Assembly: GCF_002005225.1 (NCBI RefSeq)
Contig: NZ_CP019724.1
Coordinates: forward strand, 6,831,001 to 6,895,000
Length of the DNA: 64,000 nucleotides
Direction: 5' to 3'
DNA from: Streptomyces pactum
Lineage (GTDB): Bacteria; Actinomycetota; Actinomycetes; Streptomycetales; Streptomycetaceae
Positions 6,347 through 14,557 of the stretch are shown in pieces. How positions within the stretch are numbered: position 1 is the stretch's first letter; each line of letters opens with the position of its first letter. Below the pieces are notes generated by a model, which was not told where the DNA came from, did not search any database, and was given only the letters and a program-made list of their open reading frames with translations. A program made the position numbers and the translations under genes.

Positions 6347-8957
6347 AATCCCCCTCGGCGACTGGGTCAACAGCGCCGTCGACTGGCTGCTCGACAACGT
6401 CTCCTGGCTCTTCACCTTCCTGAAGAGCATCTTCACCGGCGCCTACGACGGCATCAACGCCGTCCTCCAGGCTCCCGAGCCGCTGCTGCTCGCCGGCATC
6501 TTCGCCGTGGTGGCCTTCTGGCTGCGCGGCGCGTTCGCCGGTGTCCTCTCCTTCGCCGGGTTCGCCTTCATCGAGTCCCTCGGTCTGTGGGAGAACGCGA
6601 TGGTGACCCTGGCGCTCCTGCTGGTCGCCACGATCATCGCCCTGGTGGTCTCGGTGCCGGTCGGCATCTGGGCGGCCCGCTCCGACCGGGTGAGCTCCGT
6701 CGTCCGGCCGGTCCTGGACTTCATGCAGACGCTGCCCGCGATGATCTACCTCATCCCGGCCATCCTGTTCTTCGGAACCGGTTCCGCCCCGGGCATCGTG
6801 GCCACCCTGATCTTCGCGCTCGCCCCGGGCGTGCGCATGACCGAGCTGGGCATCCGCCAGGTCGACAAGGAACTGGTCGAGGCCGCCGAGGCATTCGGCA
6901 CCACTCCCCGCAACACGCTGCTGCGGGTCCAGCTCCCGCTCGCGCTGCCCACGGTGATGGCCGGCGTCAACCAGGTCATCATGCTCGGTCTGTCCATGGC
7001 CGCGATCGCCGGCATGGTCGGCACCGGTGGCCTGGGCGGCGACGTCATGGAGTCCATCGGCCAGCTCAACGTGGGCCTCGGCGCCGAGGCCGGTGTCGCC
7101 ATCGTGATCCTCGCGATCTACCTGGACCGCATGACCAGCGCGCTGGGCACGCACGTCTCTCCGCTGGGCCGCCGCGCCGCCGCCAAGGCCCGCGCCGCCA
7201 AGGGCCTGAAGATCTGGTCCTACCGGCCGCAGCCGCAGGTCGCCGTGATCGGCATCGTGATCCTCGGCCTGGTGGCCGGCGGGATGGGCGTCTTCGGCGG
7301 CAACGCCGACGACTCCCAGACGGTCGCCGGAGGCAAGAACGTCGGCGAGGGCAAGAAGGTCTCCATCGGCTACATCCCCTGGGACGAGGGCGTCGCCTCC
7401 ACCTTCCTGTGGAAGGAGATCCTCGAGCAGCGCGGATTCGAGGTCGAGGCCAAGCAGTTCGAGGCCGGCCCGCTCTACACCGCGCTCGCGCAGGGCAACA
7501 TCGACTTCCAGACCGACGCCTGGCTGCCGACCACCCACGAGCAGTACTGGAAGAAGTACGGCAAGCAGCTCGAGGACCTCGGCTCCTGGTACGACGAGAC
7601 GTCGCTGGAGCTGACCGTCCCGGCGTACATGAAGGACATCGACTCCCTCGCGGACCTCAAGGGCAAGGGCGACCTCTTCGGCGGCAAGATCACCGGCATC
7701 GAGCCCAGCGCCGGTGAGACGCACCTCCTCAAGACCAAGATCCTCAAGGAGTACGGTCTCGACAAGGAGTACAAGGTCGTCGACAGCTCCACGCCGGCGA
7801 TGCTGGCCGAGCTGAAGCGGGCCTACAGCAAGCAGGAACCGATCGTCGTCCCGCTCTGGTCCCCGCACTGGGCGTACAACGACTACGACCTGAAGAAGCT
7901 CAAGGACCCCAAGGGCGCCTGGGGCAAGGGCGACGGCGTGCACACGCTGTCGCGCAAGGGGTTCTCGGACGACAACCCGGTCGTCACCAAGTGGCTGAAG
8001 GACTTCTCGATGACCGAGAAGCAGCTCACCAGCCTCGAGGCCGAGATCAACAAGGCCGGCAAGGGCAACCAGCAGGACGCCGTCCGCACCTGGCTCAAGT
8101 CGAACCCCGGTGTCGTCGACAAGCTCGCCCCGGTCAAGGGCGGCGCCGGCGCCACGCCGGCCGAGGCCGAGCGCCCGCTGGACATCGCCTGGTTCCCCTG
8201 GGACGAGGACATCGCCGTCACGTACCTGTGGAAGAACGTCCTGGAGCGGCGCGGCTACGAGCTGAACCTGAAGCAGATGGAGGTCGGCCCGGTCTACACC
8301 GGCCTGGCCTCCGGCGATCTCGACCTCAACTTCGACGCCTGGCTGCCGTACGCCCAGAAGAACTACTGGGACAAGCACAAGGACAACCTCACCGACCTGG
8401 GCACCTGGTACGAGCCGACCTCCCTGGAGATCGCCGTTCCCTCGTACGTGAAGGACGTCAAGTCGCTCGCGGACCTCAAGGGCAAGGCCGACCTCTTCGA
8501 CGGGAGGATCATCGGCATCGAGCCCGGCACCGGTGAGATGCAGCTCCTCAAGAACGAGGTCATGCCGGGCTACGGCCTGGAGGACGAGTACAAGGTCGTC
8601 GACGGCTCCACGCCGGCGATGCTGGCCGAGCTCAAGCGCGCCCTGGCCAAGAAGGAGCCGGTCGCGGTCACCCTCTGGTCGCCGCACTGGGCGTACAGCG
8701 AGTACGAGCTGACCAAGCTGAAGGACCCCAAGAAGGCCTTCGGCGAGGGCAACACGATCCGCACCATCTCCAGCAAGGCGTTCCCCGAGCAGTACCCGCA
8801 GCTCACCGAGTGGATCAAGGGCTTCCACATGAGTGAGGACGAGCTCGGCAGCCTGGAGGCCGAGATCAAGAACCGCGGTCAGGGCCAGGAGGAGGAAGCC
8901 GTGGCGGCCTGGCTGGAGGAGCACCCGGACATGGTCGGGCGGATGACCCCGCAGTAG
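6339..8957 (+). CDS. Betaine ABC permease fused to two tandem substrate-binding domains
   Basis: This 872-residue protein has three parts. Residues about 1-320 are a ProW/OpuAB permease with several membrane segments and the EAA loop EAAEAFGTTPRNTLLRVQ. Residues about 340-600 and 612-872 are two OpuAC-like binding domains, roughly 55-60% alike by eye. Both repeats keep the aromatic-cage segments (IPWDEG or FPWDED, DAWLP, LWSPHWAY), so both should bind a quaternary amine. A further membrane segment (AVIGIVILGLVAGGMGVF) precedes the first one, which leaves both domains outside the cell. Lactococcal OpuABC carries a single fused domain. The GTG start overlaps the ATPase stop by 8 nt. Confidence 0.93.
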   Translation: MPRIPLGDWVNSAVDWLLDNVSWLFTFLKSIFTGAYDGINAVLQAPEPLLLAGIFAVVAFWLRGAFAGVLSFAGFAFIESLGLWENAMVTLALLLVATIIALVVSVPVGIWAARSDRVSSVVRPVLDFMQTLPAMIYLIPAILFFGTGSAPGIVATLIFALAPGVRMTELGIRQVDKELVEAAEAFGTTPRNTLLRVQLPLALPTVMAGVNQVIMLGLSMAAIAGMVGTGGLGGDVMESIGQLNVGLGAEAGVAIVILAIYLDRMTSALGTHVSPLGRRAAAKARAAKGLKIWSYRPQPQVAVIGIVILGLVAGGMGVFGGNADDSQTVAGGKNVGEGKKVSIGYIPWDEGVASTFLWKEILEQRGFEVEAKQFEAGPLYTALAQGNIDFQTDAWLPTTHEQYWKKYGKQLEDLGSWYDETSLELTVPAYMKDIDSLADLKGKGDLFGGKITGIEPSAGETHLLKTKILKEYGLDKEYKVVDSSTPAMLAELKRAYSKQEPIVVPLWSPHWAYNDYDLKKLKDPKGAWGKGDGVHTLSRKGFSDDNPVVTKWLKDFSMTEKQLTSLEAEINKAGKGNQQDAVRTWLKSNPGVVDKLAPVKGGAGATPAEAERPLDIAWFPWDEDIAVTYLWKNVLERRGYELNLKQMEVGPVYTGLASGDLDLNFDAWLPYAQKNYWDKHKDNLTDLGTWYEPTSLEIAVPSYVKDVKSLADLKGKADLFDGRIIGIEPGTGEMQLLKNEVMPGYGLEDEYKVVDGSTPAMLAELKRALAKKEPVAVTLWSPHWAYSEYELTKLKDPKKAFGEGNTIRTISSKAFPEQYPQLTEWIKGFHMSEDELGSLEAEIKNRGQGQEEEAVAAWLEEHPDMVGRMTPQ

Positions 8958-8965
8958 CACGAAGA

Positions 8966-9052
8966 CCGGCACGCGTTCGTCGTGCCGGCCACCCCGAGGG
9001 GTGGGTCCGACGGCGCCTCGCGACGGAGCGCGGTCCGGGCCCACCCCTCGGG
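8966..9052 (+). terminator. Double-hairpin terminator after the betaine transporter
   Basis: An 8-bp stem (CCGGCACG at 8966-8973 with CGTGCCGG at 8981-8988) is followed by a perfect 13-bp stem (CCCGAGGGGTGGG at 8993-9005 with its complement at 9040-9052) around a 34-nt loop. No T-run follows, as is common in Streptomyces terminators. Confidence 0.65.
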
Positions 9053-9382
9053 TCGTCTCATGCCGGGGCACGGTATGGATTCGGCCAACCACGGAGCGCC
9101 AACCCCCTGCCTGAGCCGCTCTTCGCCGGGGCGGGAGGGGCGGGCGGGAACACGCGGAGCCGTCCGAGCCTTGAACCGGTAAGGCCTCCGGCACCGCGGA
9201 CGGCCGGGCCGTCGGGTGGCGAGAACCGTGAGATCCCGGCCACCGCACCGTGACGTCGATGTGACGGCCGCATGAAACGGTTTGCCGAACATGCGTAGGG
9301 TGCAGAGAACCCATCAGGGGAACGGTGCCCCGAACGGGGCGCGGCGACGGTACGACGACGGGTGAAGGAGGGAGCCGGAGCG

Positions 9383-9952
9383 ATGGGCGACCACAAAGAT
9401 CAGCACCTCCGGGTGGGCGCTGCCGTACGACGGCGACGCCGGTCCCTCGAACTGACCCTCGCCGTCGTGTCCGAGCGCAGCGGCCTGTCCGTGCCCTTCC
9501 TGAGCCAGATCGAGAACGACCGGGCGCGGCCCAGCCAGAGTTCCCTGGAGAAGGTGGCCGACGCCCTGCGCACCACCGCCGTGGAACTGCTCGCCGCCGC
9601 CGACCCCGCATGCAGCGTCGACGTGGTCCGGGCCGAGGACCCCGACCCCGAGCTGGCGCCCAAGATGCGCTCCCTGGTGCGCGGCCACCACCAGATGCAC
9701 GCCTCCGAGTTCACCGGTGACCACGACGTGGGCCGGGAACTGCAGCACCGCAACGACCAGTTGATGTTCGTCACCGAGGGTGCCGTGGAGATCGAGGCCG
9801 AGGGCCGCGCCTACCGGCTGGGGCGCGGCGACACGCTGTACCTCACCGGTGGCGTGCGGCACCGGTGGCGGGCCACGGTGCCCGACACCCGGCTGATCGT
9901 GGTCGCCGTCGCCGAGCACATCGAGGCGGTCCGGGAGGGGCCGCGCCGGTGA
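9383..9952 (+). CDS. XRE-family regulator with C-terminal cupin domain
   Basis: The product is 189 residues. An N-terminal Cro/CI-type helix-turn-helix (about residues 8-62) is visible as AAVRRRRRSLELTLAVVSER followed by SGLSVPFLSQIENDRARPSQ. A single cupin barrel (about 100-185) includes LMFVTEGAVEIEAEGRAYRL and GDTLYLTGGVRHRWRATV. Proteins of this layout sense a small ligand in the cupin and usually repress nearby catabolic or transport genes. ATG 9383 is preceded by AAGGAGGG, 10 nt away. It lies downstream of the betaine transporter terminator and 10 nt before the BtuF-like gene, with which it is probably co-transcribed. The ligand is unknown. Confidence 0.85.
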   Translation: MGDHKDQHLRVGAAVRRRRRSLELTLAVVSERSGLSVPFLSQIENDRARPSQSSLEKVADALRTTAVELLAAADPACSVDVVRAEDPDPELAPKMRSLVRGHHQMHASEFTGDHDVGRELQHRNDQLMFVTEGAVEIEAEGRAYRLGRGDTLYLTGGVRHRWRATVPDTRLIVVAVAEHIEAVREGPRR

Positions 9953-9962
9953 GGAGGTGCCG

Positions 9963-10688
9963 GTGAGAGTGGTCTCCCTGGTGCCGTCGCTGACCGAGGC
10001 GGTGGCCCGTACGGTTCCCGGCGCCCTGGTGGGCGCCACCGACTGGTGCAGCCACCCGGCGGGCCTCGACGTCGTACGGGTCGGCGGCACGAAGAACCCG
10101 GGGACCGAGCGGATCGTCGCCCTGGCCCCCGACCTCGTGATCGCCAACGAGGAGGAGAACCGCGCCCCCGACCTGGACACGCTGCGCGCGGCCGGTGTCG
10201 AGGTGCTGGTGACCGAGGTGCGCACCGTGCCGCAGGCCCTCACCGAGCTGGACCGGGTACTGGCCGCCTGCGGTGCGGCGTCCCGGCCCCGGTGGCTGGA
10301 CGACGCGGAGGCGGCCTGGTCGGCCCCGCCGGCCCCGTCGCCGGAGAGGCGCTCCACGGCCGTGGTGCCGGTGTGGCGCAGGCCCTGGATGGTGCTGGGA
10401 CGCGACACGTTCGCGGGCGACGTCCTGGCCCGCCTCGGCGTCGACCACCTGTACGCCGATCACACCGAGCGTTACCCGAGGATCCCCGTCGAGGAGCTGC
10501 GGGCGGCCCGCCCCGACGTCGTGGTCCTGCCCGACGAGCCGTACCGCTTCACCGCCGACGACGGCCCCGAGGCCTTCCCCGGCCTGTCCTGCGCCCTCGT
10601 CGACGGACGGCACCTCACGTGGTACGGGCCGTCGCTGGCCGAGGCGCCCCGGGTGCTGGGCGCGGCCCTGCGAGCAGCGCGCCGCTGA
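9963..10688 (+). CDS. BtuF-like helical-backbone metal receptor protein without signal peptide
   Basis: The 241-residue product has the fold of periplasmic cobalamin or iron-chelate binding proteins: RVVSLVPSLTEAV at the N-terminus, GATDWCSHP, GGTKNPGTERIVALAPDLVIANEEENR and RPDVVVLPDEPYRF. No signal peptide or lipobox precedes the first strand, and no permease or ATPase lies beside it, so it may work in the cytoplasm. GTG 9963 is chosen because AGGAGG ends 5 nt upstream; the GTG at 9957 overlaps that site. Its 3' end is overlapped by 74 nt by the convergent transporter gene, so the tail of one of the two may be shorter in other strains. Confidence 0.82.
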   Translation: MRVVSLVPSLTEAVARTVPGALVGATDWCSHPAGLDVVRVGGTKNPGTERIVALAPDLVIANEEENRAPDLDTLRAAGVEVLVTEVRTVPQALTELDRVLAACGAASRPRWLDDAEAAWSAPPAPSPERRSTAVVPVWRRPWMVLGRDTFAGDVLARLGVDHLYADHTERYPRIPVEELRAARPDVVVLPDEPYRFTADDGPEAFPGLSCALVDGRHLTWYGPSLAEAPRVLGAALRAARR

Positions 10689-11772
10689 CCACGCCCCGCG
10701 CGGTGTGCACGGCGGCGACGGCCCAGGCCGCGACGAGGACGGCGTACAGGACGACGGTGAGCCCGTCGTAGGCGGTGAGCCCCGTGTGCCGTGCCAGCGC
10801 CTGCGAGCCGGTCACACAGGTGCCCACCGGGAAGGTGAACGACCACCACGTCATCGAGAAGCCCATGCCCTCCCGGCGGGCCCGCACGACGTGCGCGGTG
10901 GCGAGACACAGCCACATCAGCGCGAAACCCATGACCGGAACGCCGTACAGGACGGCGAGCACCCCGAAGCCCTCGGCGTACGGGGCCGGGACCACCCCCG
11001 GGGCCACGTCCGCGAACTGCCCGACGGCGGTGGTCGACTGCCCGAGCGGTCCCAGCACCAGGAACAGCGACGGAGTGAGCGCCAGCGGCAGCGGACCGCC
11101 GGTGAGCAGCCGGCCGAAGATCACCGGCAGCGTCACCAGGGTCGCCAGCAGACTCGCCCCGAACAGCGCGACACAGGCGAGCAGCAGCGTCTCTCGGGAC
11201 TGCCCCGGCGGGAGGTGCGGGACCAGCAGCGGTCCGACGGCCGCGGACACCATCGGCGCGACGAGCGGCAGCAGCCACACGGGGCTGGCCTGCCCCGGCT
11301 CTGTCCGGTGGCGTACGGCCATCAGGTACGGCACGGCGACCGCCGCCGAGAGCCCGATGACCGTACCGGCGCCGAACAGCACGGTGTCCAGCGCGACCGC
11401 GGCCCGGGTGCCGATCCAGTCCCGCCCGACGGTCAGGGCGCCCCCGCCGACGGCCAGCAGGGCCATCGACAGACAGCCGTAGAAGGGGGCCGCCGCCGGG
11501 TCGAGCAGGTGGGTGCGGGCCTGGTCGCGGTGGTGGCGCCAGTGCAGGGACCGGGCCACCAGCAGGACCGCCAGCAGGACGAGGGACAGCGCCCAGAGCG
11601 CGGTGCAGACGGCGCCCAGTCCGGGTGCCCGCCAAGGAAGCCCGGCTCCCGCGGTACCGACGACGGCGGTGCCCATGACGCAGGCGTACCAGTTGGGCCC
11701 GAGATGACGGACGGACGGGACGCGCCGGGCCGGAGCGGCGGGGGGAGACAGAGGCTGGGCTGCGGTGACCAT
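10615..11772 (-). CDS. TDT-family transporter (TehA/SLAC1/C4-dicarboxylate-sulfite type)
   Basis: The product is 385 residues with about ten hydrophobic helices. Recognisable segments are LGPNWYACVMGTAVVG at the start, PFYGCLSMALLAVGGGAL, GLSAAVAVPYLMA, LLPLVAPMVSAAVGPLL, and MTWWSFTFPVGTCVTGSQAL near the end, the order seen in TehA/Mae1-type exporters. Members carry tellurite, malate, chloride, nitrate or sulfite; the substrate here is open. The ATG at 11772 lies 70 nt from the divergent LysR gene, a layout typical of a LysR regulator controlling its neighbour. Confidence 0.82.
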   Translation of the reverse strand: MVTAAQPLSPPAAPARRVPSVRHLGPNWYACVMGTAVVGTAGAGLPWRAPGLGAVCTALWALSLVLLAVLLVARSLHWRHHRDQARTHLLDPAAAPFYGCLSMALLAVGGGALTVGRDWIGTRAAVALDTVLFGAGTVIGLSAAVAVPYLMAVRHRTEPGQASPVWLLPLVAPMVSAAVGPLLVPHLPPGQSRETLLLACVALFGASLLATLVTLPVIFGRLLTGGPLPLALTPSLFLVLGPLGQSTTAVGQFADVAPGVVPAPYAEGFGVLAVLYGVPVMGFALMWLCLATAHVVRARREGMGFSMTWWSFTFPVGTCVTGSQALARHTGLTAYDGLTVVLYAVLVAAWAVAAVHTARGVVSGALLAGPRPAPGAPRPATARTT

Positions 11773-11820
11773 GCGACCACGATCTCGGTGCCCGGCGCCC
11801 CTGACCAGGGACCATGTCTC

Positions 11821-11844
11821 TATGAGGGCATAAGCTGAGGTTAT
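11821..11844. promoter_or_regulatory. Candidate LysR operator in the divergent promoter
   Basis: The dyad TATG-AGGG-CATA (11821-11832) and a second one, ATAA-N7-TTAT (11830-11844), overlap just before and at the LysR start codon. Both are of the short T-Nx-A form bound by LysR regulators. The position would allow autoregulation as well as control of the divergent transporter. Confidence 0.45.
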
Positions 11845-12793
11845 GAGCAGCAGTGCGGGCGGTACGGAGGGCGGGCAGGACGCACCGGGGCGGCACGCGG
11901 CGGGGTCACTGGCGCACCGGGTGCCGGATCTCGGGGCCATGGAGCTGCTGCTGGCGGTGGCGCGCCTGGGCAGCCTCGGCGGGGCGGCGCGCGAGCTGGG
12001 CGTCACGCAGCCGGCCGCCAGCAGCCGCATCCGCTCGATGGAGCGCCAGCTCGGGGTGGCCCTGGTGGACCGTTCGCCGCGAGGCTCCCGGCTCACCGAC
12101 GCCGGTGCGCTGGTCACGGACTGGGCGCGCCGCATCGTGGAGGCGGCCGAGGCGTTCGACGCGGGCGCGCAGGCGCTGCGGGACCGGCGGGACTCCCGGC
12201 TGCGGGTGGCGGCGAGCATGACGATCGCCGAGTACCTTCTGCCGGGCTGGCTGGTCGCGCTGCGCGCCCAGTTGCCGGACACGGCGGTGTCGCTGCTCGC
12301 CGGGAACTCGACGGTGGTGGCGGAGCGCCTGCTGTCCGGTGAGGCCGACCTGGGCTTCGTGGAGGGGGTGAGCGTCCCGGCGGGCCTCGACTCGGCCGTC
12401 ATCGCCCATGACCGGCTGATCGTCGTGACCGCACCGGGCCACCCGTGGGCCCGTCGCCGGCGCCCGCTCGCGGCGGCGGAACTGGCGGCCACCCCGCTGA
12501 TCCTGCGGGAGAAGGGGTCGGGCACCCGGCAGGTCCTGGACGCGGCCCTGGGCGGTCTGGCCCGCCCCCTCATCGAACTGTCGTCGACCACGGCGGTGAA
12601 GGCGGCGGCCGTCAGCGGCGCGGGCCCGTCCGTCCTCAGCGAACTCGCCGTCGGCGAGGAGCTCGCCACCCGGCGCCTGGTGAGCGTGCCCGTGGCGGAC
12701 GTCGCCCTGGCCCGCGACCTGCGCGCGGTATGGCCCACGGGCCACCGCCCGACGGGCCCCGCACGGCAACTGCTGTCACTGACGCGGGCGTAG
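11843..12793 (+). CDS. LysR-family transcriptional regulator
   Basis: The product is 316 residues. The winged helix is near residues 25-85: ELLLAVARLGSLGGAARELG, then VTQPAASSRIRSMERQLG, then LVDRSPRGSRLTDAGAL. The effector domain follows from about residue 115 (RVAASMTIAEYLLPGWL and onwards). ATG 11843 has GCTGAGG a few bases upstream. It is divergent from the TDT transporter, which is the most likely target. The effector cannot be deduced, but many LysR/TDT pairs answer to sulfite or dicarboxylates. Confidence 0.9.
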   Translation: MSSSAGGTEGGQDAPGRHAAGSLAHRVPDLGAMELLLAVARLGSLGGAARELGVTQPAASSRIRSMERQLGVALVDRSPRGSRLTDAGALVTDWARRIVEAAEAFDAGAQALRDRRDSRLRVAASMTIAEYLLPGWLVALRAQLPDTAVSLLAGNSTVVAERLLSGEADLGFVEGVSVPAGLDSAVIAHDRLIVVTAPGHPWARRRRPLAAAELAATPLILREKGSGTRQVLDAALGGLARPLIELSSTTAVKAAAVSGAGPSVLSELAVGEELATRRLVSVPVADVALARDLRAVWPTGHRPTGPARQLLSLTRA

Positions 12794-12977
12794 GCCGACC
12801 CCCGCGGTCTGTCCGTGGCAGGGCTGTGTGCCCCTGGTCCGTCCGTGGCCGGGCCGCGTGCTCCCGGAGCCGCGCTTGCCCGGCCCGCCCGTACCGGTTC
12901 CCGGTCGCCCCGCCCGGCCACACCGGGGCGGAGCCGGCTCGGCCGGGGGGCCCGCGCCGTCGCCGGGCCGGTTCGGT

Positions 12978-13670
12978 TCAGGCCGGGCCCGCCGCCTGCA
13001 CCAGGGCTCGCATCACCCGTACGTCCCGGCCCATCTCCGGATGCCACTGCACGCCGAGGACCCAGCCCGGCCCGGACGGCAGCTCCAGGGCCTCCACGGT
13101 GCCGTCCGCGGCGTGGGCCGACGCGACGAGACCGGCGCCGATCCGGTCCACCGCCTGGTGGTGGTAGGTCGGCACGAACAGCTCCTCGGGCACGACGCCG
13201 GCGTACAGCGATCCCGGCACCGGCCTGACCGGGTGGCCGCCGAACACGCCCACCGCCTCGGCGTGGCCCTCGATGTGCTGGACGAGGGTCCCGCCCAGGG
13301 CGACGTTGAGGAGCTGCATGCCCCGGCAGATGCCCAGCAGCGGGACGTGCGTGGCCAGGGCCGCCTCGATGAGCGCCAGTTCCCAGGTGTCCCGGGCCCG
13401 GGCGGGCGGGCCGGTGCGCGGGCCGGGTTCGGCGCCGTAGCGGACCGGCTCCACGTCCGGACCGCCCGCGATCACCAGCCCGTCGAGGCGGGCGACGGCG
13501 GCGGCGGCGTGCTCCGGCGCGTCCGGCGGAAGCATCGCGGCCAGTCCCCCCGCCCGCTGCACGAGCCGCGGATATCCGGCCGGCAGCAGTGCCGCCTCCA
13601 GCTCCCACACGCCCCAGCGCGCCCCGGACTCCAGGTACGTGCTGACGCCGATCAGCGGCCTGCCCGCCAT
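12978..13670 (-). CDS. Class I glutamine amidotransferase-like gamma-glutamyl hydrolase (PuuD-like, peptidase C26)
   Basis: The product is 230 residues. The nucleophile elbow is GICRGMQLLNVALGG with its cysteine, and the histidine-glutamate pair is in VQWHPEMG near the C-terminus, giving a full Cys-His-Glu triad. PuuD enzymes cut gamma-glutamyl amides to glutamate plus the modified amine product. The neighbours are a GntR regulator and a gamma-glutamyl ligase-like glutamine synthetase, aldehyde dehydrogenase and SDR, so this is probably the last step of that route. It starts with ATG 13670 and lies downstream of the regulator on the same strand. Confidence 0.88.
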   Translation of the reverse strand: MAGRPLIGVSTYLESGARWGVWELEAALLPAGYPRLVQRAGGLAAMLPPDAPEHAAAAVARLDGLVIAGGPDVEPVRYGAEPGPRTGPPARARDTWELALIEAALATHVPLLGICRGMQLLNVALGGTLVQHIEGHAEAVGVFGGHPVRPVPGSLYAGVVPEELFVPTYHHQAVDRIGAGLVASAHAADGTVEALELPSGPGWVLGVQWHPEMGRDVRVMRALVQAAGPA

Positions 13671-13742
13671 CCGACCTCCCGGTGAGGACCATCAATGGAC
13701 GTGTACATACCTTTGCCGCACGGCATCGTCGCGGCAAGCCGC

Positions 13743-14483
13743 TCACGCCAGGAACCCGCGCAGCAGCGCCGCCGTCCCCGCGCAGTGCTCCCGTGCGATC
13801 TCCCGCGCCCCGTCCGCGTCCCCGTCGAGCACGGCCTCCACCAGCGCGGTGTGCTGCCGCTGGGAGTGCTCCAGGTTGCGCACCAGCAGCGGGATGCAGT
13901 CCAGCAGGTCGTTGAGGGTGGCGCGGACGGCCGCGTACTGCGCCGCCAGGGCCGGTGAGCCGCACAGCCCGGCGAGGGTGAGATGCAGCCGCGTGTCCAG
14001 CCGGCGGTACTCCGCCAGCGGCGCGTCCCGCGTGCCGGCCAGCGCCTCGCGCAGCCGCGCCGCCCCCGCGTCCGCGTCCGCCGGCCCGTGCGCCGCGCAC
14101 AGCCCGGCCGCGCCCACCTCCAGCACCTCCCGGAAGCGCAACACGTCCTCGAGGTCGACCCCGGCGACCCGGCGCCGCAGCTCGTCCTCGCCGCCCGCGT
14201 CCGCACGCGGCAGCACGAACGTTCCGCCGTACCGGCCGCGCCGGGCCTCCACCAGCCCCTGGTCCTGGAGCACCCTCAGCACCTCGCGCAGCGTCACCCG
14301 GCTGATCCCCAGCCGCTCCGCCAGCTCCCGCTCGGCCGGCAGCCGCTCGCCCCCCGACACCAGGCCCAGCCTGACGACCTGGAGGATCTGCTCCAGTGCC
14401 TCCTCGAAGCCGTTGCCGGCCCGCACCGTCCGCAGCACCGGTGCGAGCCGGTCCGTCACGCTCCCGCCGGTTTCCTCCGGCAT
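13743..14483 (-). CDS. FadR-type GntR transcriptional regulator
   Basis: The 246-residue product has an N-terminal winged helix (ERLPAERELAERLGISRVTL, then REVLRVLQDQGLVEARRGRYGG) and a C-terminal all-helical FCD domain that binds the effector. ATG 14483 is preferred because AAGGGGG precedes it at about 9 nt; a TTG at 14504 would add seven residues. It is divergent from the glutamine synthetase-like gene and shares its short promoter region, so it probably controls the gamma-glutamylation cluster. Confidence 0.88.
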   Translation of the reverse strand: MPEETGGSVTDRLAPVLRTVRAGNGFEEALEQILQVVRLGLVSGGERLPAERELAERLGISRVTLREVLRVLQDQGLVEARRGRYGGTFVLPRADAGGEDELRRRVAGVDLEDVLRFREVLEVGAAGLCAAHGPADADAGAARLREALAGTRDAPLAEYRRLDTRLHLTLAGLCGSPALAAQYAAVRATLNDLLDCIPLLVRNLEHSQRQHTALVEAVLDGDADGAREIAREHCAGTAALLRGFLA

Positions 14484-14557
14484 GCGGCCGCGCCCCCTTC
14501 CCAAGCAATGGTTCCCGGCAATACCTTATGGCTCCCGGTCACAAGGAGGCTCTCCCC

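Noticed and set aside
6174..9611. A 1145-codon open frame on the minus strand across the betaine transporter genes
   Set aside because: It mirrors the highly conserved plus-strand genes, has low-complexity Arg/Gly/Asp composition and no domain. GC-rich DNA with biased third positions gives long antisense frames.
12794..12977. A coding gene between the LysR gene and the amidotransferase gene
   Set aside because: Open frames there contain only Arg/Pro/Ala-rich low-complexity sequence and two imperfect copies of a GTCCGTGGC-headed repeat.
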